Source of the DNA: Hofstenia miamia
Lineage: Eukaryota; Xenacoelomorpha; Acoela
Assembly (NCBI GenBank): GCA_004352715.1
Contig: SCFE01000053.1
Location: 2,086,292-2,150,291 of the forward strand
DNA length: 64,000 nt
Reading direction: 5' to 3'
Notes under the pieces: generated by a model
What the model saw: the letters and a program-made list of their open reading frames with translations, nothing else
Database searches by the model: none
What the model was told of the DNA's origin: nothing
Shown here: positions 22,502-33,500 of the stretch, in pieces
Layout of the letters: every line of letters starts with the position of its first letter
How positions within the stretch are numbered: position 1 is the first letter of the stretch
Translations under genes and position numbers: made by a program

Positions 22502-24655
22502 CCCTAGTTCAAAATTCTTTGATAACTTTGAGGATCTTTAAGAATCTTTTTACATTTCTTTGCAAAAAACTGGCAAGTTTTTTGAGGAAATCAAAGTAAT
22601 TTCTTTAAGGAAATAGAAGATTTTAAAGATATATGTTGTTATATTTGAAAAAACAGTATTAATAACAAAAACGAGATAAACGGAATTCTTTTTGTTGAAC
22701 TAATAGAAACAAAATTATTTTTTTGATAAGTCAATCCCTCGTTGATTGATGGCCGCACGGGCTTCACGATATTTCGTCAGGTCAGAACCGAATCTTCTTC
22801 TAATCAATCCTAAATAAAATACAATCAATACATTAATGAAAAAATAAACTTATACACTTTAAAATTTGAAGAAGAGTACATATTTTACCAAATGCATAGG
22901 GATATAGGTAATTCACAAAAATATTGAAAAAGAATAATAAACTAATAAACAATACTCTGCAATACCACGGTTGGAAACAGGTCTATTTCTCATTAAATGA
23001 ACAGTAATTGCACGCAAAGTGCGAAAATGTATCGTTTCTGCCCCCCCAAATATTCTCACTTACCATGTCTAGTTCAAACGACCGCACAAATCATTTGTGT
23101 TTAGTTTATTAAAATCACCACAGCATAAAACTGTATAAGGTACTTCCATGCATCAACTGCCTTGTTCTATATACATGTACTAGATGATTTGCAAATTCTG
23201 TAGCATTATATGATTTTGAATTGGCGGATAGTAGGCCGCTATGACCACAAAAGACGTGTCATAGGCATCAAACAAAATGATTTTTAGCCACATTATTTCA
23301 TATATATCCGATTTCTTCAAAATTTCAACAACAAAGTGACTCCTTCACTTGCATCTGCATATGTTCCTAATATATCTAAATATATATTATTATACCCTGT
23401 AATTTATACATACTGACCAGGATCCAAATGAGCAGAAATTAAATCACTACCCAACCTATCGGCCAGTGATTTTCTTACGAAAAAAGGGCATTACACAGAA
23501 GAACAGATGGCAAATTGTTTAATCATGCTAACGTTTGTACCGCAACACTACCATTATATAAAACTAAGTTACGATTTTTTAGATCAGTTCGTGGCACACC
23601 ATTTTGTATTCGCTCCCATCTTTTTGATAAAAGAAGTTTCACCTTTCATTTTTCCTCCAGTCTGTCAGGTCTTTGCTTATAAATACCCTGATTGATATTA
23701 TTTTAGCCGAAGTGCATTTGACAAAATCTTCCTTTGATCCCAATGGCTTCCAAAACTAACTATTACTGTTTGCGTACGCGATTGATTTTTATCAAACTTC
23801 CCAACGCATCTAATGTTTACTATATTCTGATTACGTTCACCAATGCGTTGCAGGACTTCTCTTATCACTTTTTCCTTGTTACTAACGTAATTGTTACCAG
23901 ATGCTTCTTTGATACCATTAATACGTACACTTCGGGAAATAACATCAAAATTATATGCTGTACTTTGAGCTTTACTAATATCAGTTAACACTACTTTGGC
24001 CTGTTGAGTCATGTTGTTTTCCATTGTAGCTATTTTTTTTACTAGGTTCTTCTCCCTTTCCGATATAGGCTTTACAATACATTGCACATCTTGGGATAAT
24101 GCAGGTGAGTCACGATTTCCACGAGAAACACAGTCATAGCAAAAAAGCAAGAAGTTATTTCTAATTTCCATCAAGAATGATAACGTTGATGACCTTAAAT
24201 CCAGTATATTTTTTGCTAATAAATATGGCAACGACATGAACAGCCTATTATAAGTAATGTAAACTTAAAACAAAAATAGCTTGGATTTCTGTTTGCAAAA
24301 CTTATTTACAAATATGTGCAGGATTTGATCGGATATTTGCTAAATGAAATGTATGCATTTGCAATCTTAAGATAAAGATAAGTTGAACCTAAAAACTTAT
24401 ATAAACCATTCAACATGAAATAATATTCTGCAATTTCTTTGATTTTTAACAGAGATTTTATTTCTTTAAAGATCTTTTAAGATAAAAATTTACATTCTTT
24501 AAGGATCTGTAATTTCTTTGATTTTATACAAGAATTGTGTATCTTTAAAGATCTTGAAGTAAAAAATTACTTTTCTTTAAAGATCAGCAATTTCTTCAAA
24601 GATATTAATGTAAATTGAAGTTTCTGCAAAGTTTTTAAAGATTTTTAAACTAGGG
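22502..24655. repeat. 2.15-kb block bounded by about 30-bp inverted repeats
   Basis: The left edge CCCTAGTTCAAAATTCTTTG (22502 on) matches the right edge read inward, CCCTAGTTTAAAAATCTTTA (24655 back), and the match continues to AACTTTG. Both edges are flanked by TA. Inside the right arm (24440-24640) a motif around ctttaaagatc recurs at roughly 70-base spacing. The interior holds a LINE fragment. This is either a MITE split by a LINE insertion or a large unclassified element. Confidence 0.5.
23060..24237 (-). pseudogene. CR1-like LINE fragment: ORF1 C-terminus and start of the ORF2 endonuclease
   Basis: The minus-strand ORF 24237-23698 (179 codons) has FCYDCVSRGNRD (a broken zinc-finger-like part), a coiled-coil middle (EREKNLVKKIATMENNMTQQ), then SVRINGIKEA, EKVIREVLQRIG, IVNIRCVGK and QTVIVSFGSH. 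This is the wording of the RNA-binding domain of LINE ORF1 proteins. In other frames downstream come the rest of ORF1 (RWERIQNGVPRTDLKNRNL, about 23620-23560) and an APE-type endonuclease: VIAAYYPPIQNH (about 23235) and CGDFNKLNTNDLCGR (about 23130-23086). Nothing of the reverse transcriptase follows. Non-functional. Confidence 0.75.
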
Positions 24656-24762
24656 TAGTTTTTTCAATTTTTTACCGAAATTTTTTATTTAACCGGTGCA
24701 AATTAAATCTGAAAGACTTATGGGAGATATTCAACCCTGTTCCGCCTTTGCATACGTCACTG

Positions 24763-27300
24763 ACCATAACCTGACACATGATTTTGGATAGTTGATACCA
24801 GCTAAAGTTATCTAAAAAATTTGAAAATAATGTCATGCATGATTTCAGTAACTTCACAAATTACTACTTTCGCAAAATCGAGCAATATTCTCTGATTAAG
24901 ATAGGCAATTTTCAATAAATTCAAATATTGCAATATATTTATTTTACATTTTTCAATTACAAACTTATTGTAATACATTATTGCAAAGCTTTCCATATTA
25001 CTACAAATATTAGTATAATAAACGGCACAGAAATGTTATACTTTTTATTTATTTAAGCGGCTGTAGCGATTTGCATTCCTCAATTTTATTAGGTTCAAAT
25101 TATGAAACTTACACTGGCTTTTTTGATATTGAAACAGTTCTTATAGCAATCGTTTGAAGAATAATCTTTAAAGAGATTTTAAGCTTCAGAACAGGCTCAT
25201 ATTGATTTTGTCCACAATTGCGAAATTCAACTTTGCATCGATTTTGTGGAGGAAGGGGGCATACCAGAGCTGCACATGCACTGAAATTTCCGGCCTAATC
25301 CAATTTAAGGGGTAAAGTGTTAGCCCAAAACAATGGGAAACAGCTGGAGCACAGACTATCTCGATATGCATTATATTTAAATAATTACGCAATACAAAAC
25401 ATTATAATAAGTTAAATAAACAATTCCAAAAAGTAATCAGTGATCTCTTAAATTCCAGTGCCTGACTGTCGAAAAACTGAACTAGTAACAAAATTTATCC
25501 GATTATTACAATGTACTGTACTTTAAATATAGTAAACGTGCAATAACTATAGTTTTATAATTTATTAGAAACGAAAAAAATATAACACATATCGAAATTT
25601 TACAGACATTATATACAAACACTTTGTTTTAAAAATTCACAGCTTTTAAACCAAGTCAAAGAGCTCAGAAGTTTTTTAGCCGAATTGATTTAAGGAATAT
25701 TCAAATATTATATTAACAATCCCGATCCGAGACCGACCAGTTTTACAACTATGTTTTATAGTATTACATTTAAGCTAACACGGTTGAGGGTATGAATAGG
25801 TACAGTACGAGGATAAACATGACAAGTGGATAGCAGCAGTAAATTTTGATTGCGCGTACAACTATACAATGAATTGCAAATAATAATACTTGTAAGGATA
25901 GTTGCCTTTACATCATTATTATTTAACGATACGATCAATTGAAAATATATAAATATTTTTTCCATATTAATGCTTTTGCAATTGTGCACAGAGCTTTGTC
26001 TGGTTTTTTCTGCGAAATCCTCTGTTGCCATATCCAGGCAACTTGTCAAAATTCCGGAATTTGTTAACAGAGTGAAAGTGTATTGTACTATTCTACCAAA
26101 ATTCTGATAACTTTGTTTTCTTTTGGACAATACAAGTTTTAAGATAAAGTTATCACTAATTCATACGAATATGATTTCGTCAGGTTAAACTCTCCGTCAG
26201 GCCGTTCATCACATAACAAGCAATATTTCTAACGCGCAATGGCCTACTAAAATCGATTCTGAGTGCAATCTTAATATTAATACATGGCACAAAAAATATT
26301 TTTACGATTGCGCTAAATGGGCCTGCGTTTTTATGACGTTTCCAGCTTTTTCTGTATTGAAAAACGAAGCGCATTGTAGTGACTTTTTCTTCAAAGAATA
26401 TATTTGATAGATTTTGGAGCAATTTGCGTTTTATTCATCTCAAGATCAACAAAATATATGGGTAGAAAAAAATACTTCGTGTAATAAAATTTCCTAACTG
26501 TGGTAATATTGTATTCGAAATCTGTACATGTAGTACTATTATTGATAAAATCATAGCTATTTGCCAATCCCATTTCTAATGATTCTCTCAACTCGCGACA
26601 TTGTGTGGTGCAGCAGAATTCAGGGTCATAAAATTTACAATGTTGCTTTAATGGCAAAGAATCTGATAATCATAATATGTCTATGTGTTTCCAAAATTAT
26701 TAACTAACTAATTACTGATGTGTTAATATTTAGGCCATTTAAATAATGGAAGAAAAATCACAATAAATAATTTTGTTATTAATATCAATGAGATCTTTTA
26801 ATTTCATGAAAATAGCAGATTTAAACATTCTTTTTGTTATACAATAAATTTCATACCTTTATGTCTAAACTTACCGTGAAAAACTGAACAAGTAACAAAA
26901 TGTTCTTAGTGAATCTTATCAAAACCTTGATCTACACCAAGTGGTTATGGGAATATATATTTCTCGAATTTCAACAGTTTAAAAACTGAAGGCATTTAGA
27001 TCCAATAAAATGCTTTTCTGTGAATTAAAAGGTTTTAGTGTAAAAAATAATTCCTCATAAAGTTTTTTTAAAACAAAATTACAACTATTCATATTTCCTT
27101 AATGTCTATAACTTGTAGATGTCTAACATTCACAGACGGACAAAATTACGAAAATTCAAATTGTATTGTAATTTATGACTTTTTGCGTTGTGTTGTGTAT
27201 CTTTTGTGACACAACAGTAGTTTGATGTTGTGTTGTGTTAGTCGTTGTGTGAAAAAACTCAATTTAACTGATGTCCATGTAGCAATGTACCGTAAAACTG
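24763..27300. other. mostly non-coding stretch with unresolved minus-strand open frames
   Basis: AT-rich with no recognised gene. Three neighbouring minus-strand frames (26657-26391, 26422-26180 and 26130-25756) are somewhat coding-like. The first has closely spaced cysteines (YDPEFCCTTQCRELRESLEM) and potential N-glycosylation sites, the third ATEDFAEKTRQSSVHNCKSI. They may be pieces of one decayed or intron-split gene, but no family was recognised. Confidence 0.25.
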
Positions 27301-27313
27301 GCAAATGTCAGCC

Positions 27314-29169
27314 ACAAGGGGTTATGTCAGCCACTTATCAAATAATAATAATCTTGGCTTTTTATTGATGATTAATAAAAATTTGATGCTCACACTGTTT
27401 GCAGATTATAGCTTTTATCATTTGAGAGCAATAATTGCAGCTAATTTGAGAAATTCAAATGCATAGATATCGCGCTTTTTCAGTGTTCTTTCATGATTGC
27501 TTCATCCAATGAGAGATACAGGTACATGGTGCACTGTATTAAGTGAACCGATTGCTTTTGTGTCAATATTCGAGTAGGTGCATGCAGTCAGTGATGGCCA
27601 AGAAGGAAAACTTCAAGAGCTATTCGGATGACAATAAGCAGTTAGCTGTCAACGCTTTGTGTGAAAACCGAAGGTCACGAAGAAAAGCTGCCGATACTTA
27701 TTGTGTCAACTGTGAAACATTACAACGTCATATCAAAGCATCAGAGAATAATGAGACAGTTGCAGGAATTGGCAGACCCACCGAACTTCCACAAGTAGAA
27801 GAACAAATGCTAGCACAAACAATTCAGACTATTACACAGTGGGGATTCGGTCGAACTAAACAACTTCTTCAAGACTTCGTGTTTCGATATTTAACATCCA
27901 AAGGTAGTAAAGTCGAGCGATTCTCAAATAATAGACCTGGTATTGACTGATTAAACTCTTTTATGACTAGACACAATCTGGTTCTTCGTCAGGGATGTAG
28001 CATCAAGTGTAGCAGGTCATCAATTCGATCAGAAACTGTGAATGATTTCTTCAATGAACTATCAAAATGTGGATTATCAGAAGCTTCTCCTCACGTCTTG
28101 AACTACGACGAGACTGCGTTATCAGATAATCCTGATACTAAAAAAGGATTGCAAAGCGAGGAACACTTCGCATCGAAATCGTTCAAGAAAATTAAAAAAT
28201 CTCTTTGATGTTCTGCGGTTTTGCCGATGGGAAGCTACTCCCACCCGTCTACAAATCTTAAAGTGTTTATGAGGCTTGGGCGCCATGAGTTACTCACTTC
28301 AACAGCTCGAAAAGTGGATGGTTTGATAAGGACTCTTTTGCAGCTTGGTTCCATGACACTTTTATCCCTGCAGTTAAAGATCTTCCAGGAGAAAAGTTTG
28401 TGATCAGTGACAACTTAGCAGCACATTTCTCTGTTGAAGTGATTAAGTGAATGCTGATCACGGCATCAAATTCATCGCCCTTCCTCCCAACTCTACCCAC
28501 CTTCTGCAGCCTCTTAACGTCGCTGCATTTAAAACCGTTAAAGCAAAGTAGAGGATCGTCTTACAGAATTTCCGTCATGAATTACCCCAAAACAATAGTT
28601 TGGAATAATGCTCTTCCAATTGTGGAAGATGATTGAGAATCCGTCAAAATAGAACCCCATCAGTGGATTCAGGGCGTGTGGATTATCCCCACTTAATCGT
28701 AATCATCCATTTAGACACTTGGTTGGATCTGAAACCTATTGTGAGGAAAGCATCGGTCGCGACCTTGATGCTAGCTTACTTGGAATGCTTCAAGATATGC
28801 GTGGCCAGACCTCCAGTCCGCGAAGACCCCGTGGAGCCAAGGTCTCAGCGGGCCGACCGATCCTCCGCACATCCCAACGTCCGAATGTTGCGTCAACTTC
28901 AAATGCTGGTGCTACAAGCATGGAAATTGAAAGTGAAGACAGCACATGCACTGATGATGACGAATGGGGTATATGCAGCACACCATTTGCCACATACAGA
29001 GGATCTGACTGGGTCCAATGCACTTCGTGCAAGTTATGGACATGTGGCGCATGCAACAAAGGAACGAGCGATGTCTTCTTTGTGTGTTCCAATTGTTAAC
29101 AGCTATTGTTTTAGTGAAAAACTTATCGTTTTACTGAAATTCATGTTGGTGGCTGACATTACCCCTTGT
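27314..29169 (+). mobile_element. pogo/Tigger-like DNA transposon (inverted-repeat bounded)
   Basis: An inverted repeat flanks a dead transposase: ggggttatgtcagccac at the left (27318-27334) and its near-perfect complement gtggctgacattacccc at the right (29149-29165), 16 of 17 matching. The atgtcagccac motif is also repeated directly at the left end. Exact outer ends and the TA duplication are uncertain. Confidence 0.75.
27543..29099 (+). pseudogene. pogo/Tigger (jerky-type) transposase pseudogene with C-terminal PHD-like zinc finger
   Basis: The N-terminal DNA-binding part is ENFKSYSDDNKQLAVNALCE followed by RSRRKAADTYCV. Next comes a middle region (27963-28208) with NYDETALSDNPDTKK, which carries the first catalytic aspartate of the DDE_1 fold. 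Then, in other frames, SKSGWFDKDSFAAWF, EKFVISDNLAAHFS (second aspartate, about 28410) and PPNSTHLLQPL (about 28490). The C-terminus (28719-29099) is open and ends EWGICSTPF, DWVQCTSCKLWTCGACN and FFVCSNC, the cysteine pattern of a PHD-like finger (C-x7+-C-x2-C-x3-C-x2-C-x12-C-x2-C). Frameshifts and stops make it non-functional. It is different in detail from the element at 41.6 kb. Confidence 0.85.
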
Positions 29170-29531
29170 TTCTTATTAAATGTACGTGTTTCCTACTTGT
29201 TCTGAAATACATATATTCCATTGCTTATACTATTTTTCTTTTTGATTGTGTTCAAAAGACCAAACCTGAAGTTCATAAAGTTATAACTCGTATTCTTTAT
29301 CAAATACATAGCAAAAAAATGCAAAAAGAAGCAGAAACGTGGGTGGAATTTGCCTGTTTTACAGTATTAATAAACACGATCCAATTGATTACAAAACAAA
29401 TGATTAAGTCTGTTTAGATGTCCCGTTCATAACTGTTTGAAGCAATTGCGCTAATCGATTCACTCTGCATAAATGTTTGGTATAATTTACATTGTGAACT
29501 AAATACAAACGAGCTTGTAGAAGGACCCCCC

Positions 29532-29647
29532 GTCGCACACTGCCGTTAAATTAAGTTAATTGGTAAGTTAAGGTTTAACTAATCCCATCGCACACTGCCG
29601 TTAACGTTAAGGTAACTTTAACTTAAGCCTTAATGGCAGTGTGTGAC
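29532..29647. mobile_element. MITE-like inverted repeat (CGCACACTGCCGTTAA type)
   Basis: gtcgcacactgccgttaa (29532-29549) is repeated directly as atcgcacactgccgttaa (29587-29604) and, inverted, as ttaatggcagtgtgtgac (29630-29647). The interior consists of ttaagtta/aacttaa words that pair with each other. No transposase frame is present. The superfamily is uncertain. Confidence 0.6.
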
Positions 29648-29650
29648 GGA

Positions 29651-30360
29651 ATTTCTTAAGTTAAGGCTAACCGCAATGCGAACCTTTTTCTAGAGTTAAT
29701 AAATTAATTAAATACAATTCACAAGAACACAGAGATAATATATTTTGGAAACTACCTTTTATTAAACCGCATGAATCACGTTTTAAGAAATCTATATATA
29801 ATTTAAATTGAAAACTAAGGAAATCAAGAATTATACCAATTTTAAATTCGGAATAAACATCAAATTTAATTCGTAAAAAAATCCAATTCAAAAACCTTTG
29901 GTTTAATCAATCGTTTATAAATATAATTGTCAGAAGTGTGACAGCTTCTACATTGGTGAAACCAAAAGACATTTGAAGAGATCCATGATTTGTGCGTTCA
30001 AAGTAGGCAGATGTCGTGTTTAATTAAATAACTATGGAAGGTACTAAAAACTAAGAAATACAAACTTTGGGATATATTATTGCACTGTGGACATTTATCA
30101 CCAATACATACAGGACTACTCAGGAACATTTCGAGCCCTTGAATGAACGCCGCACTATAATAAATAAGTAGTATTCAACTGCTCAGAAAGCCGGGCAGAC
30201 TCCTTTGTGTTGTTTTTTGTTAAATTTTACTTCAACGTATGTTTATGTTTTTATATGTCTTTGATATTTTGAAGCTCTCAGGGAACTGCTATTCAATGGA
30301 CAATTATACCCCTTTCTCCCCTTCTTTTAATCGGACTTATATACATACACTAAACAAACT
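29651..30360. other. intergenic stretch upstream of ABCA copy B
   Basis: AT-rich non-coding DNA. A 94-codon open frame at 30239-30523 overlaps the promoter repeats of copy B and is not supported as a gene. Confidence 0.4.
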
Positions 30361-30367
30361 GTATATG

Positions 30368-30487
30368 TATATTACTAAGCGATGGAAATACGTATTCAAA
30401 TTATTATACATATATGATGCATGCAATAAACCAACATTGTATATGCATATTGATAAGCGTGGAAATACAATTTCAAATTCTACTTTT
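30368..30487 (+). promoter_or_regulatory. duplicated upstream module of ABCA copy B
   Basis: A module that begins tatattactaag, continues with ggaaata and ends attcaaatt occurs at 30368-30411 and again, diverged, at 30445-30487. The same module occurs once upstream of copy C (54691-54731, opposite strand). Conservation outside the coding region suggests a regulatory role or simply a shared duplication border. Confidence 0.4.
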
Positions 30488-30498
30488 AAGTTAACATT

Positions 30499-30529
30499 GA
30501 TATATAAGAGATATATTATTTAGATTCCA
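30499..30529 (+). promoter_or_regulatory. conserved leader immediately before the ABCA copy B start
   Basis: gatatataagagatat is followed by atttagattcca directly before the ATG. Copy C has the same sequence with three changes and copy A a looser version. It contains a TATA-like word and an acceptor-like tttag. A TATA box this close to the ATG would leave almost no 5'UTR, so a splice acceptor (cis or trans) is the competing reading. Confidence 0.45.
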
Positions 30530-33500
30530 ATGTCTACAGCAACATTTATTCATGTTGTTGGAGCACTACTTTGGTACCATCTTTTTAATCAATTGCGTCG
30601 AATAGCTGCTACATATGTAATCCCCGCCATTCTGTTGCTAATCTTTGGTGGATTTTCAATCTTCAACTACACAAAGTTAGATTTGTCTCTAAGTGTGCCA
30701 TCCACATATTTGAATGAAATAAGTTGGATAAGCACAGTGTATGTCATACGAAATGCCACAGTGAGGGAAGAATTTAAAAGTGTTGTAGAGACTTATGATA
30801 AAATTTCGTTTAACGATAGCAATGAAAGCTATGAACCTAATACGATGTACGTTACCATGCAAGATGAAAGCACTCTTAATTCAAGGATTCAGTTTTTTTA
30901 TCCAGTTGATGATTCATCTTACATTTCGACGCATCTATTCTCAAAAGGCTTTAAAAGCATGGATTTTCAATATTATTATCATAATTATTATCTTCGGGCA
31001 ACAAAGGTTTTTCTCGAAAAAACAATGAACGTTCAGGAAGTACCATATATTTATGTGAGCTTAGAAGATCATCAACTAAAATTGAATGAGCTCCAAGGCG
31101 AAATATTAAGCGCTTTGACATTACTTTACATGAATGCTCTCTACTTGATGTTCTTTATATTCATCTTAAATGAAATGAGAGTTGATTACAACCTTAGAGT
31201 AACAGACTTCTTTACCTTTCAAGGAGTGTCTGCTTTCTACCAGGGAATTGCTTGGATCATAGTTCAATGCATTATGGCTCTCATTTATACTGTAATCGCG
31301 TGTATAATACATTTCTTCCCAAATAAAGCTGGTTATTACTTCATCGAGTTCTCGAATGTTCCTTTACTTTTCACGTTAATGTATATTGGTTTCTTGGAAT
31401 GCATTGGATTTGCTCTTCTGTGTAGCAAATTTGTTAAGACTCCACTCACAATGATGATCGCAATTTTTTTATATGTCTTTGCTTGGATGCTAAGTTTCAC
31501 GTTGCAGTTCTTAAACATGAATCGGCTATTGGGAAGCCTCTTTCTTTTCCATCCAGCTATTTATGCAAATTACGCATTTACCACTTATTTTACTGGCGAA
31601 GTGAGTGGAATTGGATCACATTGGAGTAACATAGCCACAGATTTCAATAATTCTGAACTTTTTACGACTTCTCTGTTAGCAATTTTTTATGGGCTTTTAG
31701 GTTCTTTTCTCTACATAGCTCTGGCATTATATTCTTATGTTTTTACAAAGACTGTATCATTTATAAAAGCAAAAATGATCAGTAATACTAAAGAGTTTCA
31801 AGCAACTGAACTCGAAATAGTAAATGATGAAGCCCAGTTCGAAAACTTAAAATGTACTTTGAAAATTCAAAATTTAAGTAAGACCTACTCNNNNNNNNNN
31901 NNNNNNNNNNNNNNNNNNNNNNNNNNNNNNNNNNNNNNNNNNNNNNNNNNNNNNNNNNNNNNNNNNNNNNNNNNNNNNNNNNNNNNNNNNNNNNNNNNNN
32001 NNNNNNNNNNNNNNNNNNNNNNNNNNNNNNNNNNNNNNNNNNNNNNNNNNNNNNNNNNNNNNNNNNNNNNNNNNNNNNNNNNNNNNNNNNNNNNNNNNNN
32101 NNNNNNNNNNNNNNNNNNNNNNNNNNNNNNNNNNNNNNNNNNNNNNNNNNNNNNNNNNNNNNNNNNNNNNNNNNNNNNNNNNNNNNNNNNNNNNNNNNNN
32201 NNNNNNNNNNNNNNNNNNNNNNNNNNNNNNNNNNNNNNNNNNNNNNNNNNNNNNNNNNNNNNNNNNNNNNNNNNNNNNNNNNNNNNNNNNNNNNNNNNNN
32301 NNNNNNNNNNNNNNNNNNNNNNNNNNNNNNNNNNNNNNNNNNNNNNNNNNNNNNNNNNNNNNNNNNNNNNNNNNNNNNNNNNNNNNNNNNNNNNNNNNNN
32401 NNNNNNNNNNNNNNNNNNNNNNNNNNNNNNNNNNNNNNNNNNNNNNNNNNNNNNNNNNNNNNNNNNNNNNNNNNNNNNNNNNNNNNNNNNNNNNNNNNNN
32501 NNNNNNNNNNNNNNNNNNNNNNNNNNNNNNNNNNNNNNNNNNNNNNNNNNNNNNNNNNNNNNNNNNNNNNNNNNNNNNNNNNNNNNNNNNNNNNNNTCAA
32601 AGTCAGGTCAAACAATTTTGATAAGCACACACTTTATGGAAGAAGCTGAGGTTCTTAGCCAAAGGGCAGCTATTATAAGCAAAGGACATCTTAAAGCAAT
32701 AGGATCACCAGATTACCTTAAGTCAGTAAATGGATCTAGCTATGTTCTATCAGTACCGCGAGAAAATCCTGGTGCGAATTACACTAGAGTTTGTCCAAAT
32801 ATACAGTCTATTGATAAAGCAAAGGGAAAGTACAGAATACCAAAAAGTGATGTCCAACTTATTCCAAATTTATTAGCACAACTTGATAAAGAAAACACTA
32901 TATATAATATTTCCGCATCAACAATAGAAGACGTGTTTGTTCGGATGAGCGAACCTCAATTAGAAGAATTAAATTCATCGTTAGATCTAATAAATGAAAA
33001 AGAAAAAAAAGAGGGCATCACTGAAAGGTTGTGTAATTCATTTTATGCATCAGTTTTAATAGATATTGTCTCTGTTTACTTATCAATAAAGAAAATTATT
33101 CCACTTCTATTGTTTATGTTCTTTTGTATAGGTATTCAGGTTCTAACCTTTAGTATTTGCAATATTGAGAGAGCTTCGTCTTCTACTGACAAAAATGATG
33201 TTGTATTGGGGCTTGAAAAGTATTCAAATCATAAAATATTAATTTCTGGCAATGGATCAGTTAGTGCTTTTAAACAATATCTTATCTCCAGAAGTTTCAA
33301 TGTGGAAATTGTGCAAGATGTTGCAACTAGCTTATCCAGTGTAGCTGCAAAGGATATGTACAAATATATTTATGATTATCCGTTTGGTATTGAAGTTCAA
33401 CCAAGTGGATACAAATGCATTTTCAATTCGAAAGTGGTGTTTGCTGCACCAGACTGTCTACTGATGGTCTATAATTTTTTATACTATCAAGCAAACTCCT

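Noticed and set aside
24744-24762. cctttgcatacgtcactg as the end of a hAT or CACTA element
   Set aside because: The form fits (CAGTGACGTATGC inward) but no partner end or target duplication was found nearby.
31788-32630. 280-codon minus-strand frame inside ABCA copy B
   Set aside because: It is open only because it crosses the N gap; it is antisense to the transporter.
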